Shown here: in pieces, positions 16,219-24,219 of the stretch | How positions within the stretch are numbered: the first letter of the stretch is position 1 | Layout of the letters: each line of letters starts with the position of its first letter | NCBI GenBank assembly: GCA_040901465.1 | Contig: JBBDYN010000059.1 | Location: forward strand, 1 to 63,394 | Direction: 5' to 3' | Length of the DNA stretch: 63,394 nt | Origin: JAUSIF01 sp040901465 | GTDB lineage: Bacteria > Pseudomonadota > Alphaproteobacteria > Rhizobiales > Xanthobacteraceae | Notes under the pieces: generated by a model | What the model saw: only the letters and a program-made list of their open reading frames with translations | Database searches by the model: none | Told to the model about the DNA's origin: nothing | Made by a program: the position numbers and the translations under genes

Positions 16219-19200
16219 CTACTCCGCCGCCGGCGCGGTCATGTCCGCGTGCCGGGTTTTCAGCAGCTGATTGAGCATCGCTCTGAGCCGCATCGGCGGC
16301 ACCGGCTTGTGCAACAGGTGATAGCCGTTTTCGCTGGCGTCGCGCAGCCGCTCGGGCGCAGTATCGCCGCTGATGAGGAAGGCGGGGACCGGCGCGCCGA
16401 GCGCCTCGCGCAGGCGCTCGATCGCCTCGATGCCGGTCTTGCCGCCGGCCAGCCGATAATCCGAAATAATGAGGTCCGGCTGTCGCGCTTGTGCGGCGAC
16501 GCTGGAAAGCGCGGCTTCCTCGGAGTCGGCGGTCATGACGTGACAGCCCCAGCTGCGCAGGATTCCGCCCATGCCGTCGAGCACGAGCGCGTCGTCGTCG
16601 ATCACGACGACAAGCTTGCCGTGTGCCGGGTCGGCGATCGCCGCAGGCGAGATCGGAACCTCGGCCGCGCCGTGCCGCTCGGCGGCCAGGGGAATCGATA
16701 TGGAGAAGCGCGAGCCCCGGCCGGGCCGGGAATCCAGCTCCACCGCGTGATCGAGCAGGCGGCCGAGTCGATCGACGATCGCAAGGCCGAGGCCAATGCC
16801 GCTCCGGCGTTCCGCCTCGAGAGCGGCGAGCTGGTAGAATTCGCGGAATATGTTGCCTTGTTGCTCCTCCGGGATGCCCGGTCCGCTGTCGCACACGTCG
16901 ATGCGCAACTTTCCGCCGTGTCGTCGGCAGCCGACCACGACTCCGCCATGCGTCGTGTAGCGCACCGCATTGGACACGAGATTCAGCAGGATTCGCTCCA
17001 GCAGGATGAAGTCGCTGCGCGCCCAGGCGCTGCTCGACACCACCTGCAACCGGAGTCCCTTCGCGCGCGCCGCGTCGGCGAAAGTGGTTTCGATGCGTTT
17101 GAAGAGCCGTTCGATGGGAAACGCGGAGAGGTTCGGTTCAAGGATGCCGGCCTCGAGCTTCGACATGTCGAGCAGCGATTCGAACAACTCGTTCATCGAA
17201 CTTATTGCGGCGTCGATGCGGGCGACGAGCCGGCCGCGTTCGGCCGGATTCGCTTCGGTATGCAATTGAGCCACAAACAGGTTCAAGGCATGCAGCGGCT
17301 GGCGAAGATCGTGGCTCGCCGAGGCGAGAAATTGCGACTTGTATTTGTTCGCGATTTCCAGCTGCCGGGTCTTGTCCTGGATTTCGTCGAACAGCCGCGC
17401 GTTTTCGATGGCGATTACCGCTTGGTCCGCGAAGGTCTTGAGCAATTCCTCCTGTGCCTTTGAGATCGGTCCGCGCTCGGCCCAACCGACCACGATGACG
17501 CCGACCGGTTTGTCCTCCCGCAGCATCGGGACTCCCAGCATGCGCCGCCATCCCATCGCCATGGGGAATCGTTGGTCGTAGTCGGGATCGGTGAGGGCGT
17601 CCTCGAGCCGAATCACCGACTTGGTGAGCAGCACTCTTCCGGATATCTGAGAAGAGTCGGGCCGCATCGGGTACTTCGTCTGGAGCAACTCCACGTAACT
17701 TGGGCCGACGTTGTGACTGGCGACGAAATGCAACAGCTCGCCGTCGAAACGGAACACGTTGGCAAAGAGACTGCCGGAGAGAGCGACTGCGTTTTGCACG
17801 ATCGTCTCGAACACGGGCTGCGCATCGGTCGGCGAGGTGCTGATCACGCGGAGAATTTCGGCGGTCGCTGTCTGTTGTTCCAGCGCCTCGCTCAGATCGT
17901 GCGTCCGCGCTTCGACCACCTGTTCGAGGCGCGCCGCCGTCTCCTCCCGCTCCTCCAACAGCCGCTCAAGTTCAATCGCGTTGCGGCGAAAGACCTCCAC
18001 TGCCCGGCCCATTGCCGCGATTTCGTCGACTCCTTCCGCCGCGACCGGCGCGTGCAGTTTGCCGCCGGCAATTGCAAGCATGCCGTCACTGAGCGCGGTC
18101 AGGCGGCGGACGATGTTTCCGCCGACATAAAGCCAGACGATCAAGACGGAGGTGAGGAAGCTCAATGCGACGAGCGCGATGAGGGTGCGGGTGCTTACCC
18201 GCTGAACCGACAGCGCGTCGCGGATTGCCGTGCCGATATCACCCTTGGCCGTGCTTCCGAGCTGGTCGACTGCGGCGGTCAGTTGCGCAGATAGTCTGCT
18301 GGTTTCGGCCAGTAGTTTCTCGCCTTCGCCGACCAGCGCGAGTTCCTGCTTGCGAGCTTCCGCTATGGCGTTCGGTCCCTCGGCGAACTCACGCAGCTTT
18401 CCCACCTGCTCCAGGAGCAACGGGCGCAGCTTGCGATCGAGGCCGGCCGCCGTCGCATCCAGATCGCGCAGCGCAAGGCCGAGCTGGAAGGCGAGGATCC
18501 GGAGACGCTGACCCTGCTCGGTGGTGGAGGCTTGGTTCAGCATGTCCACGACGGCGGAGACCTGCGCCTGCGTGGTTCGCGTCAGCCGTTGCAACTCGAT
18601 CAAGGAGGCGAGCCGCTGTGAATCGTCGCCGCCGCCTCCGGCGCCTGCGCTTCGCATAGTCTCAACGATTGAGGTGATCTCGCTGCTCGTGACCTCGAGC
18701 CAGGGCGCGAGCAGCCGCTGCGTCTCGTCATTCGTCTGGAAGACTCCGCGGCGCAACGTCCGGATGCGTTCGCTGGTATCGAGCCGGCTTGCGACCAGCT
18801 CCTCGAGCGCGGCGAGCTTGGCTGTCAGCGAGGATATGATCGGCTCGATTTGCAGGAGCGGCGAGGACGTCGTCGCGTCGCTTTTTAGTTCGAGCAGCTT
18901 GCCGTTCAGGCGCCCGATCTCCGCTTGCAGCTCGGCCTTGATGTGATCGCGTTGGTTGCGGTCGCTCGCCGCCAGGAACGCGGGCGCCGCGGCGATGATG
19001 CGCTCGGCCGAGCGCGAGAGTTCGAGCGAACTGAGCGTCGGCGAAACACGCGTATCGACGATATCGAGCCGTTCGCCGACTTGCCGGAAAGCATAGATTC
19101 CCGCCGCGGCCGCCAATACCGCGAAGGCGGCGATCCCGAAGAACGCGAGCAACAGCCGCGCGCGCACGCCGAAGTTCCAGCTCCCGCGTGCCGAAGTCCC

Positions 19201-19245
19201 GGTACCTTCGGATGATGTCGTCACGACCGTATCCGCGATATCCAT
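16219..19245 (-). CDS. hybrid sensor histidine kinase (periplasmic sensor-HAMP-GAF-HisKA-HATPase-REC)
   Basis: A 1008-residue inner-membrane kinase. TM1 lies at about 28-52, a 300-residue helical periplasmic region to about 353, TM2 at 354-377, then HAMP and a coiled coil (to about 460) and a GAF domain (about 475-620). HisKA follows with the phospho-His645 (ASASHDLRQPLHALN), then the ATPase domain with N-box LNLVSNAVRY and DSGPGIP, and a C-terminal receiver (about 885-1000) with Asp in IISDYRLAGG. The architecture is like TorS-type kinases. It is divergent from a TRAP-type binding protein gene, 53 bases between starts, and convergent with a LuxR-type regulator, so signal source and output may both be local. 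Confidence 0.9.
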   Translation of the reverse strand: MDIADTVVTTSSEGTGTSARGSWNFGVRARLLLAFFGIAAFAVLAAAAGIYAFRQVGERLDIVDTRVSPTLSSLELSRSAERIIAAAPAFLAASDRNQRDHIKAELQAEIGRLNGKLLELKSDATTSSPLLQIEPIISSLTAKLAALEELVASRLDTSERIRTLRRGVFQTNDETQRLLAPWLEVTSSEITSIVETMRSAGAGGGGDDSQRLASLIELQRLTRTTQAQVSAVVDMLNQASTTEQGQRLRILAFQLGLALRDLDATAAGLDRKLRPLLLEQVGKLREFAEGPNAIAEARKQELALVGEGEKLLAETSRLSAQLTAAVDQLGSTAKGDIGTAIRDALSVQRVSTRTLIALVALSFLTSVLIVWLYVGGNIVRRLTALSDGMLAIAGGKLHAPVAAEGVDEIAAMGRAVEVFRRNAIELERLLEEREETAARLEQVVEARTHDLSEALEQQTATAEILRVISTSPTDAQPVFETIVQNAVALSGSLFANVFRFDGELLHFVASHNVGPSYVELLQTKYPMRPDSSQISGRVLLTKSVIRLEDALTDPDYDQRFPMAMGWRRMLGVPMLREDKPVGVIVVGWAERGPISKAQEELLKTFADQAVIAIENARLFDEIQDKTRQLEIANKYKSQFLASASHDLRQPLHALNLFVAQLHTEANPAERGRLVARIDAAISSMNELFESLLDMSKLEAGILEPNLSAFPIERLFKRIETTFADAARAKGLRLQVVSSSAWARSDFILLERILLNLVSNAVRYTTHGGVVVGCRRHGGKLRIDVCDSGPGIPEEQQGNIFREFYQLAALEAERRSGIGLGLAIVDRLGRLLDHAVELDSRPGRGSRFSISIPLAAERHGAAEVPISPAAIADPAHGKLVVVIDDDALVLDGMGGILRSWGCHVMTADSEEAALSSVAAQARQPDLIISDYRLAGGKTGIEAIERLREALGAPVPAFLISGDTAPERLRDASENGYHLLHKPVPPMRLRAMLNQLLKTRHADMTAPAAE

Positions 19246-19298
19246 CCTTAGATTAGCATGAGGCCCGAAGGACCGTTGCAGCTAAGTGGAGGCGGTTA

Positions 19299-20372
19299 AT
19301 GAGACGCAGGGATGTTCTGGCCGGCGCGGGATTGGCCGCGGGCGCGGGATTGAGTTTCCCGGCGCCGGCAATCGCGCAGGGAATCCGGCAACTGACCATG
19401 GTCACCGACTATCCCGACGGGCCGGGAATGCTGGCGAGCGCGCGAAGGCTCGCGCGGACGATCAACGAGGCCTCGCAGGGCCGCATCCGCATCGAGGCTT
19501 CTCCCGGCGGCGCCGTGGTGAAGCCGCTGCAGACCTTCGACGCCGTGCAATCCGGCATCGCCGACATGTTTCACTCGCACATCGGTTATTTCGAGAAGAA
19601 ATCGCCGGCGTTCCATTTCTTTTCCGGCGTGCCGTTCGGCTTCACCGCGAACGAGCTGTTCGCATGGGTCCATTTCGGCGGCGGGCAGGAGCTTTGGGAC
19701 GCGCTCGCCGGCGAGTTCAACGTCAAGCCGCTGCTCGCGTGCAGCACCGGCTCGCAGATGGGCGGCTGGTTCACGCGTGACGTTGCCTCCACGGATGCAT
19801 TCAAGGGGCTGCGCTATCGCATGGGCGCGCCCGCCGGCGAGGTGTTTCGCCGGCTCGGCGCGATCGTTGTGCTCGTGCCCGGCGCCGAGATCGTGTCGGC
19901 GCTGAAGTCCGGCGCGATCGACGCCTGCGAATGGATCGGGCCGTGGATGGACATGGCCATGGGCCTGCACAAGGCTGCGGGCTTCTACTACTACCCGGCG
20001 TGGAACGAGCCGGGCGGCGCGCTGACTCTCGGCGTCAACAGGCGCGTGTGGGAGAGCTTCGACGAGGGCGAGCGGCGGCTGATCGAGGCCGCGGCCGCGA
20101 GCGAGTTTGCCGTCTCGCTCGCCGAGTTCAACATGAACAACGCGCTTGCGCTGCGCAAGCTGCGGGCGGAGGGCAGCGTCAAGATCCGCAAGTTCGACGA
20201 CGCCCTGCTGCGGACGTTCGCCGAGATCAGCAAGGACATCGTGGCGAAGACCGGCTCCGGCGACGAGCACGCGAAGAAAATCTACGCGAGCTACCAGGAC
20301 TTCCGCACCTTGATCAGGGAATGGAGCGACATCGCCGAAGGCGCGTACCTCGGCATTCGCAAGCTCGGCTGA
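19299..20372 (+). CDS. TRAP-type (DctP family) substrate-binding protein, Tat-exported
   Basis: A 357-residue periplasmic protein beginning MRRRDVLAGAGLAAGAG, a twin-arginine-type signal, with cleavage after APAIAQG. The body has DctP features: GGAVVKPLQTFDAVQSGIAD, then GSQMGGWF and the substrate-binding RYRMGAPAGEV. The EWIGPWMDMAMGLHKAA and YYYPAWNEPGG blocks resemble TRAP binding proteins for organic or keto acids. No TRAP permease genes are nearby. Its start faces the sensor kinase, so a role as the kinase's periplasmic ligand detector is a reasonable inference. GGAGG lies six bases before the ATG. Confidence 0.87.
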   Translation: MRRRDVLAGAGLAAGAGLSFPAPAIAQGIRQLTMVTDYPDGPGMLASARRLARTINEASQGRIRIEASPGGAVVKPLQTFDAVQSGIADMFHSHIGYFEKKSPAFHFFSGVPFGFTANELFAWVHFGGGQELWDALAGEFNVKPLLACSTGSQMGGWFTRDVASTDAFKGLRYRMGAPAGEVFRRLGAIVVLVPGAEIVSALKSGAIDACEWIGPWMDMAMGLHKAAGFYYYPAWNEPGGALTLGVNRRVWESFDEGERRLIEAAAASEFAVSLAEFNMNNALALRKLRAEGSVKIRKFDDALLRTFAEISKDIVAKTGSGDEHAKKIYASYQDFRTLIREWSDIAEGAYLGIRKLG

Positions 20373-20514
20373 TCGAACCCGTGGGAACGTTGGTCTGCAG
20401 TGGGCCGCGCTCAGGCCGCGGGCGTCGGCCGGGCACGTTCGGCTTGAGCGCAGACGGCAGACATGCCGGCGGCACGATCGCCGCAGGCCACGGGTCACCG
20501 TCCGCGGGCGAAGC

Positions 20515-20599
20515 GAGGTGGCGGGCGAAGATCACGAACGCCGTTTCCTACGCCAACGGCAACCTCGCCTCGCAGCCATTCATCGACCGGGAAATTCTG
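20515..20599 (+). pseudogene. duplicated 3' fragment of the PotF-like gene
   Basis: This stretch closely matches 14440-14523, the part of the polyamine-binding gene that encodes NAVSYANGNLASQPFID. It has scattered substitutions and one inserted G near the start (GGTGGCGGGCGAAG versus GGTGGCGGCGAAG) that breaks the frame. It ends abruptly and is joined to the same GACAGCGAT palindrome that lies after the intact gene, as if the intervening coding sequence had been deleted. It has no start and cannot be functional. Confidence 0.8.
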
Positions 20600-20600
20600 G

Positions 20601-20727
20601 AGGTGACAGCGATAGCTGTCATCCCGGGCGCAGCACAGCGCGCGCTTCAGCGCGTGGTGCGCTGCAGACCCGGGATCGCTTTCAATTTCGCAATGAATTT
20701 CTCTCTCCCCCGTGGGAGAGGGCGCGC
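20601..20727. repeat. second copy of the GACAGC palindromic repeat
   Basis: GACAGCGATAGCTGTC, then ATCCCGGGCGCAGC ... GTGCGCTGCAGACCCGGG, and CTCTCCCCCGTGGGAGAG. The order of units matches the element at 14644-14800. The inner loop differs by extra GCGCTTCAGCGC sequence, which is itself palindromic. Confidence 0.7.
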
Positions 20728-20870
20728 GCTGAAGGTAATTGCGACGGGAGATGGCTGGGGGTCCATGTAAATTCACTCCGTATCCCCGAACGTCTCCCAC
20801 ATACCGAGAGCGATCTCGCGTCTGTGGTGCACCTCTCCGCTTCGCTACGCGCGGCGCCCGCCGTTTCCCC

Positions 20871-21062
20871 TCACTCCAACCCCACCCGCAATCGTCTCCC
20901 CACCGCGCGGCGCAGCGTCGCGAGCGTCACCGATTGATTGCGCGGATCGAGCAGCCGGTCGAGCTGCCGGCGGCTCGTCCGCATGCGCGCGGCCATCGCC
21001 GATTTGGTGATGCCCTGCTTGTTCATCGCGACCTGGATCTGGTATCCGAGGGGGAATTGCAA
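20871..21062 (-). pseudogene. N-terminally truncated HTH (HigA/XRE-like) regulator
   Basis: The frame encodes MNKQGITKSAMAARM, then RTSRRQLDRLLDP and SVTLATLRRAV, a helix-turn-helix pattern of small XRE/HigA-like proteins, which are normally about 80-110 residues. Here the usual N-terminal third is missing. The homologous part begins at about LGYQIQVAMN, next to the junction with an unrelated gene fragment at 21062. An internal ATG at 21024-21026 could make a 51-residue protein, but the gene is probably a remnant. No toxin gene is adjacent. Confidence 0.55.
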
Positions 21063-21163
21063 AGCTGGCTGAAGCCGCGGCGATTGCCTTCAGCTGCGGC
21101 CTCGGGGCGTTCCCCGTGATCGCAAGCTTCAAGAAACCGGCGGCCGTCACCGCCAAATACTGA
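21062..21163 (+). pseudogene. 3' fragment paralogous to the small secreted protein gene at 21571
   Basis: Read on the plus strand, this encodes AEAAAIAFSCGLGAFPVI followed by ASFKKPAAVTAKY and a stop. It matches the end of the protein at 21571-21960 (QEAAVIAFTCGLGAFPVI ... TRY). About 34 codons are preserved, with no start and no signal peptide. It abuts the truncated HTH gene exactly, so the two fragments mark a recombination joint. Confidence 0.75.
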
Positions 21164-21570
21164 TCGCCGCGAAACGAATCCCTCCCCGAAGAAGGCGGAA
21201 GGAATTCGCTCCTAATCGCGTCATAAGAAAAAATTACCAAGCACGCTATGTAAAACCGTCGCGCGGGAAAGGCGGACGCGCAAAGCAAACTTGAACGCGC
21301 ACGCCTGTCGAGTTCCGCCGCGCTGAATCGGTCGCAGCCCCGCCGGATTCCAGCCAAGAATTCCTCCGCGTTGCGCCGGAATCGGTCGTGCTCGTGGCCA
21401 CATCAAGGCCGTCGCCCGCGCAATAATCAAAAAGCGCGAAAAACCCGCGTCGATTCATTAACGAAAAAGGAACCACGCGCCGCATGCGGCGTTCCCATGC
21501 GCGTGGGCTCTGAGTGTAGGAGCGTCGTTGCCCCGCTTGGTTCGGCGCTCCCGTATGAGTGAGGAGCGTC
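21164..21570. other. intergenic stretch, no gene recognised
   Basis: About 400 bases between the gene fragment and the small secreted protein. The region contains an AT-richer patch near 21215-21240 (ATAAGAAAAAATTACC) that might hold a promoter for the downstream gene. No open frame here has family character or good coding bias. Confidence 0.4.
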
Positions 21571-21960
21571 ATGAAAACCCCCAGCAAAATTATTGCGACC
21601 GTGCTCGCGGCAACGCTTGCCACCGGTTCGATGGCGGCGCCCGCTTCCGCCTGGCTCTGGGTCCATCCCCCCATAAAAAAGAAAGTCGTCCACGGCGGCG
21701 GCTCGAGCAAGACCGGCGGTTTGGTCGTCGGCTGCGTCATGGGTTCGGCCTTTGGCCTGATCTCGGCCGCCATCATCAAGGGCGGCGGGCTCAAGTGGAT
21801 GTCGCAGAAGGAATTCGAGACAACTCCGCGTGACAAGTCGAAGGAACTGACGAGCCAGGAAGCTGCGGTGATTGCCTTCACCTGCGGCCTCGGCGCGTTT
21901 CCGGTCATCGCAGGCTTCCGGCGGCAGCCGCAGCCGCAGCCCATTCGCACTCGCTACTGA
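21571..21960 (+). CDS. small secreted protein of unknown function
   Basis: A 129-residue protein from the ATG at 21571 (MKTPSKIIATVLAATL), preceded by GAGGAG. A signal peptide runs to about APASA. The rest has a Gly-rich hydrophobic stretch (GGLVVGCVMGSAFGLISAAI), a charged middle (FETTPRDKSKELTS) and a second hydrophobic patch with Cys (AVIAFTCGLGAFPVI). Two cysteines could pair. I do not recognise a functional family. A fragment of a paralogue lies 400 bases upstream. Confidence 0.6.
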   Translation: MKTPSKIIATVLAATLATGSMAAPASAWLWVHPPIKKKVVHGGGSSKTGGLVVGCVMGSAFGLISAAIIKGGGLKWMSQKEFETTPRDKSKELTSQEAAVIAFTCGLGAFPVIAGFRRQPQPQPIRTRY

Positions 21961-22133
21961 CGCGGGATCGGCGCGGCGATCGTTCGAATTCGCGAATGGT
22001 CACGCGCCGGCCTGGGATGTGCGGAGGAAGGGAAGGTTTCGCGTCGACCTCCGTCATTTCCCGGGCGCGAGCATCCGGACGACAAGTAGCGCCGATCAGG
22101 ATGCTCGCGAGGCCGCGCCGCGAACTCGTGGCC

Positions 22134-22150
22134 CCTCTCCTGAGGAGAGG
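22134..22150. terminator. hairpin downstream of lpxXL
   Basis: CCTCTCC-TGA-GGAGAGG is a perfect 7-base stem 12 bases beyond the stop codon of the minus-strand acyltransferase gene, the last gene of the lipid A cluster. There is no T-run, so it could be a repeat remnant or an mRNA end-protecting hairpin rather than a true intrinsic terminator. Confidence 0.4.
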
Positions 22151-22161
22151 CGAAGTGGCGT

Positions 22162-23139
22162 TCAGTCCCTCCACCTTCGATGCAGCCAGAGCCATTGCTC
22201 CGGGTGCTCGCGCACCCAGCCCTCGATGATCGAGGTGATGGTCTGCATCGCACCTTGGATCTCGATCTTCCCCTCGGCGTCGCGCGGCAGCTCCACCGCG
22301 CGCGTGAGCTCGATGCGGAAGCGGTTCTTCGGCAGCCGGATCACGCGCGCGCCGTGCACCGGGCAGTCATAATGCCGCGCGAGCCGGGCGAACGCATCGT
22401 TCGCCCAGCACGGCCGCCCGAAGAACGTCACCCGCGTGCCGGGCTTGCGGTGCTGGTCCACGAGCATGCCGAGATGCGCGCCGCGCTCGAGCGCGCCGCC
22501 CATGAACAGCCCCGCCGCCGAGCCCGCGGGCACGAGCTGGCTCATCATGTCGGCGCGTGTCTCGTGAACGAGTTCGGCGAGGAACGGATTGCTCGGCACG
22601 CGGAACAGCACCGCGGAATCGAGCCCGTACTTGCGGCCGGCGATCGCGGCAACCTCCCAGTTCGCGAGGTGCGCGGAGAAGATCAGCGCGGGCTTCCCGT
22701 CGGTGTAGAGCCCGATGAAGCGGTCGACGTTGAAGGTCTCGATCCGTCCCGCATTCGGCCGCGCGTCGCTGTAATCCCACATGCGGTCGAGATGCACGAA
22801 CTCGCCGCCCACGCGCCCGAGATTTTCCCACACGCCCGCCAAAATCGCCTCGATCTCGGCCTTGCTCTTCTCGGGGAAGGCGGCGCGCAGGTTGGCGCGG
22901 CCGATGCGGCTCGCCGGCAGCCACGGCCCGAACGTGCGCGCGAACTGCCCCACGAAATCCGAGGAGGCGTCCGGGTCGCGGCGGGTGAGCCCGCGCACGA
23001 GTCGGCGCGTGATCGCCGCCACCACGTAATCGATCCCGAGCCCGATCGGGCGCGTGATCGGCCACAAGAATTTTTTGCTGCGCTTGACCGCGACAAAGAT
23101 CTGCCAGCGCCAACCGCTGCGTCTGCGCGGGGCTCGCAC
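22162..23139 (-). CDS. lpxXL: lipid A acyltransferase for very-long-chain fatty acid (LpxXL)
   Basis: Transfers a long (C26-C28, omega-1 hydroxylated) acyl chain from AcpXL to lipid A at the inner membrane. The canonical HX4E motif is present in FSAHLANWEV, with the family blocks FRVPSNP, GMLVDQHRKPGTRVTFFG and an EHPEQWLWLHRRW ending. No ATG is available at the N-terminus; the GTG at 23139 (VRAPRRRSGW), three bases after the upstream stop, gives 325 residues and fits coupled translation. The start is uncertain but the product is secure. Last gene of the VLCFA cluster. Confidence 0.88.
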   Translation of the reverse strand: MRAPRRRSGWRWQIFVAVKRSKKFLWPITRPIGLGIDYVVAAITRRLVRGLTRRDPDASSDFVGQFARTFGPWLPASRIGRANLRAAFPEKSKAEIEAILAGVWENLGRVGGEFVHLDRMWDYSDARPNAGRIETFNVDRFIGLYTDGKPALIFSAHLANWEVAAIAGRKYGLDSAVLFRVPSNPFLAELVHETRADMMSQLVPAGSAAGLFMGGALERGAHLGMLVDQHRKPGTRVTFFGRPCWANDAFARLARHYDCPVHGARVIRLPKNRFRIELTRAVELPRDAEGKIEIQGAMQTITSIIEGWVREHPEQWLWLHRRWRD

Positions 23140-23141
23140 GC

Positions 23142-24164
23142 CTAGAATCTCACCACGATCTTGCCGAACACGCGCCGGCTCTCGAGCCGCGCGAGGCCGT
23201 CGCCGAAATCGGCGACCGCGATCTCCGAATCGATCACGGGAAGTATGCCGCTCGCCATTTTTTCCAGGCTGGTGCGGATGTTTTGGATGGTGAAGCCGAA
23301 CGAGCCGAAGATCTTGTATTGCTGCTGAAATAGCTGCATCAGGTTCATCGTCGTCGACGGGCCGGAGGTGGCGCCGCAGGTCACGAGCCTGCCGCCGCGC
23401 TTCAGCGACAGGAGCGAGCCCTGCCAGGTTTCCGCGCCCGTGTGCTCGAACACGACGTCGACGCCTTTCTTCTGGGTAAGCTTGCGCACGACACCCTCGA
23501 AGCGGTCGGCGCGGTAATTGATGACGTGGTCGGCGCCGAGCGCCTTCGCCTTCGCGACCTTCTCGTCGTCGCCCACGGTCGTGATCACCTTTGCGCCGAT
23601 CGCCTTCGCAAGGCGGATCGCGGCGGAGCCGATGCCGGAGCCGCCCGCCTGCACGAGCACGGTCTCGCCGGGCAGGAGCTTCGCATTGTCGAACAGCATG
23701 TGCTCGACGGTGGCGAAGGTGAGGGGGGCGCAGGCGGCGGCACTGATTGCAATGCCGTCCGGCACAGGGATCGCGAGCCGCGCCGGCCAGTTGTACAGAT
23801 CGCGCGCATAGCCATCGACATGAAAGCCGGCGAGACCATGCACGTTCTCGCAGAGATTGTCGCGCCCGGCGCGGCATGCGGCGCACTGGCCGCAGGTGAG
23901 CGCGCCATACGGCACCACGAGATCGCCCGCCTTGAAGCCGGTGACGCCTTCACCGGCGGCGGCGATCTCGCCCACCGCCTCGGCGCCGACCACGACGGGG
24001 AGCTTGCGTTTCGCGAACGCCATCCCCCGCCATCCCCACACGTCGATATGGTTGAGCGCGATCGCCCGCGTCCTGATCCGCACCTCCCCCGCGCCGGGGG
24101 CGGCGGGCTCCTCGACTTCGGCTAGCTCCAGATTTCGATCGCCAACGAGACGCAACGCGCGCAT
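23142..24164 (-). CDS. adh2XL: zinc-type alcohol dehydrogenase family protein of the VLCFA cluster
   Basis: A 340-residue medium-chain dehydrogenase. The catalytic domain has the structural zinc cysteines (CGQCAACRAGRDNLC), and the Rossmann fold has QAGGSGIGSAAIRLAKAIGA. In rhizobia the gene at this position is thought to take part in synthesis or reduction of the long acyl chain, but the exact reaction is not settled. The ATG at 24164 (MRALRLVGD) is preferred; the frame opens earlier without family similarity. It lies 55 bases after fabF1XL. Confidence 0.85.
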   Translation of the reverse strand: MRALRLVGDRNLELAEVEEPAAPGAGEVRIRTRAIALNHIDVWGWRGMAFAKRKLPVVVGAEAVGEIAAAGEGVTGFKAGDLVVPYGALTCGQCAACRAGRDNLCENVHGLAGFHVDGYARDLYNWPARLAIPVPDGIAISAAACAPLTFATVEHMLFDNAKLLPGETVLVQAGGSGIGSAAIRLAKAIGAKVITTVGDDEKVAKAKALGADHVINYRADRFEGVVRKLTQKKGVDVVFEHTGAETWQGSLLSLKRGGRLVTCGATSGPSTTMNLMQLFQQQYKIFGSFGFTIQNIRTSLEKMASGILPVIDSEIAVADFGDGLARLESRRVFGKIVVRF

Positions 24165-24219
24165 GCGGGAACAGTCCGTACCAATGGCAGCAGGTCGAAA
24201 AATCAGAAGGCGGCCCCGC

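Noticed and set aside
20871..21062. Complete type II toxin-antitoxin pair
   Set aside because: Only a truncated HTH frame is present, and no RelE/HigB-like toxin gene flanks it.
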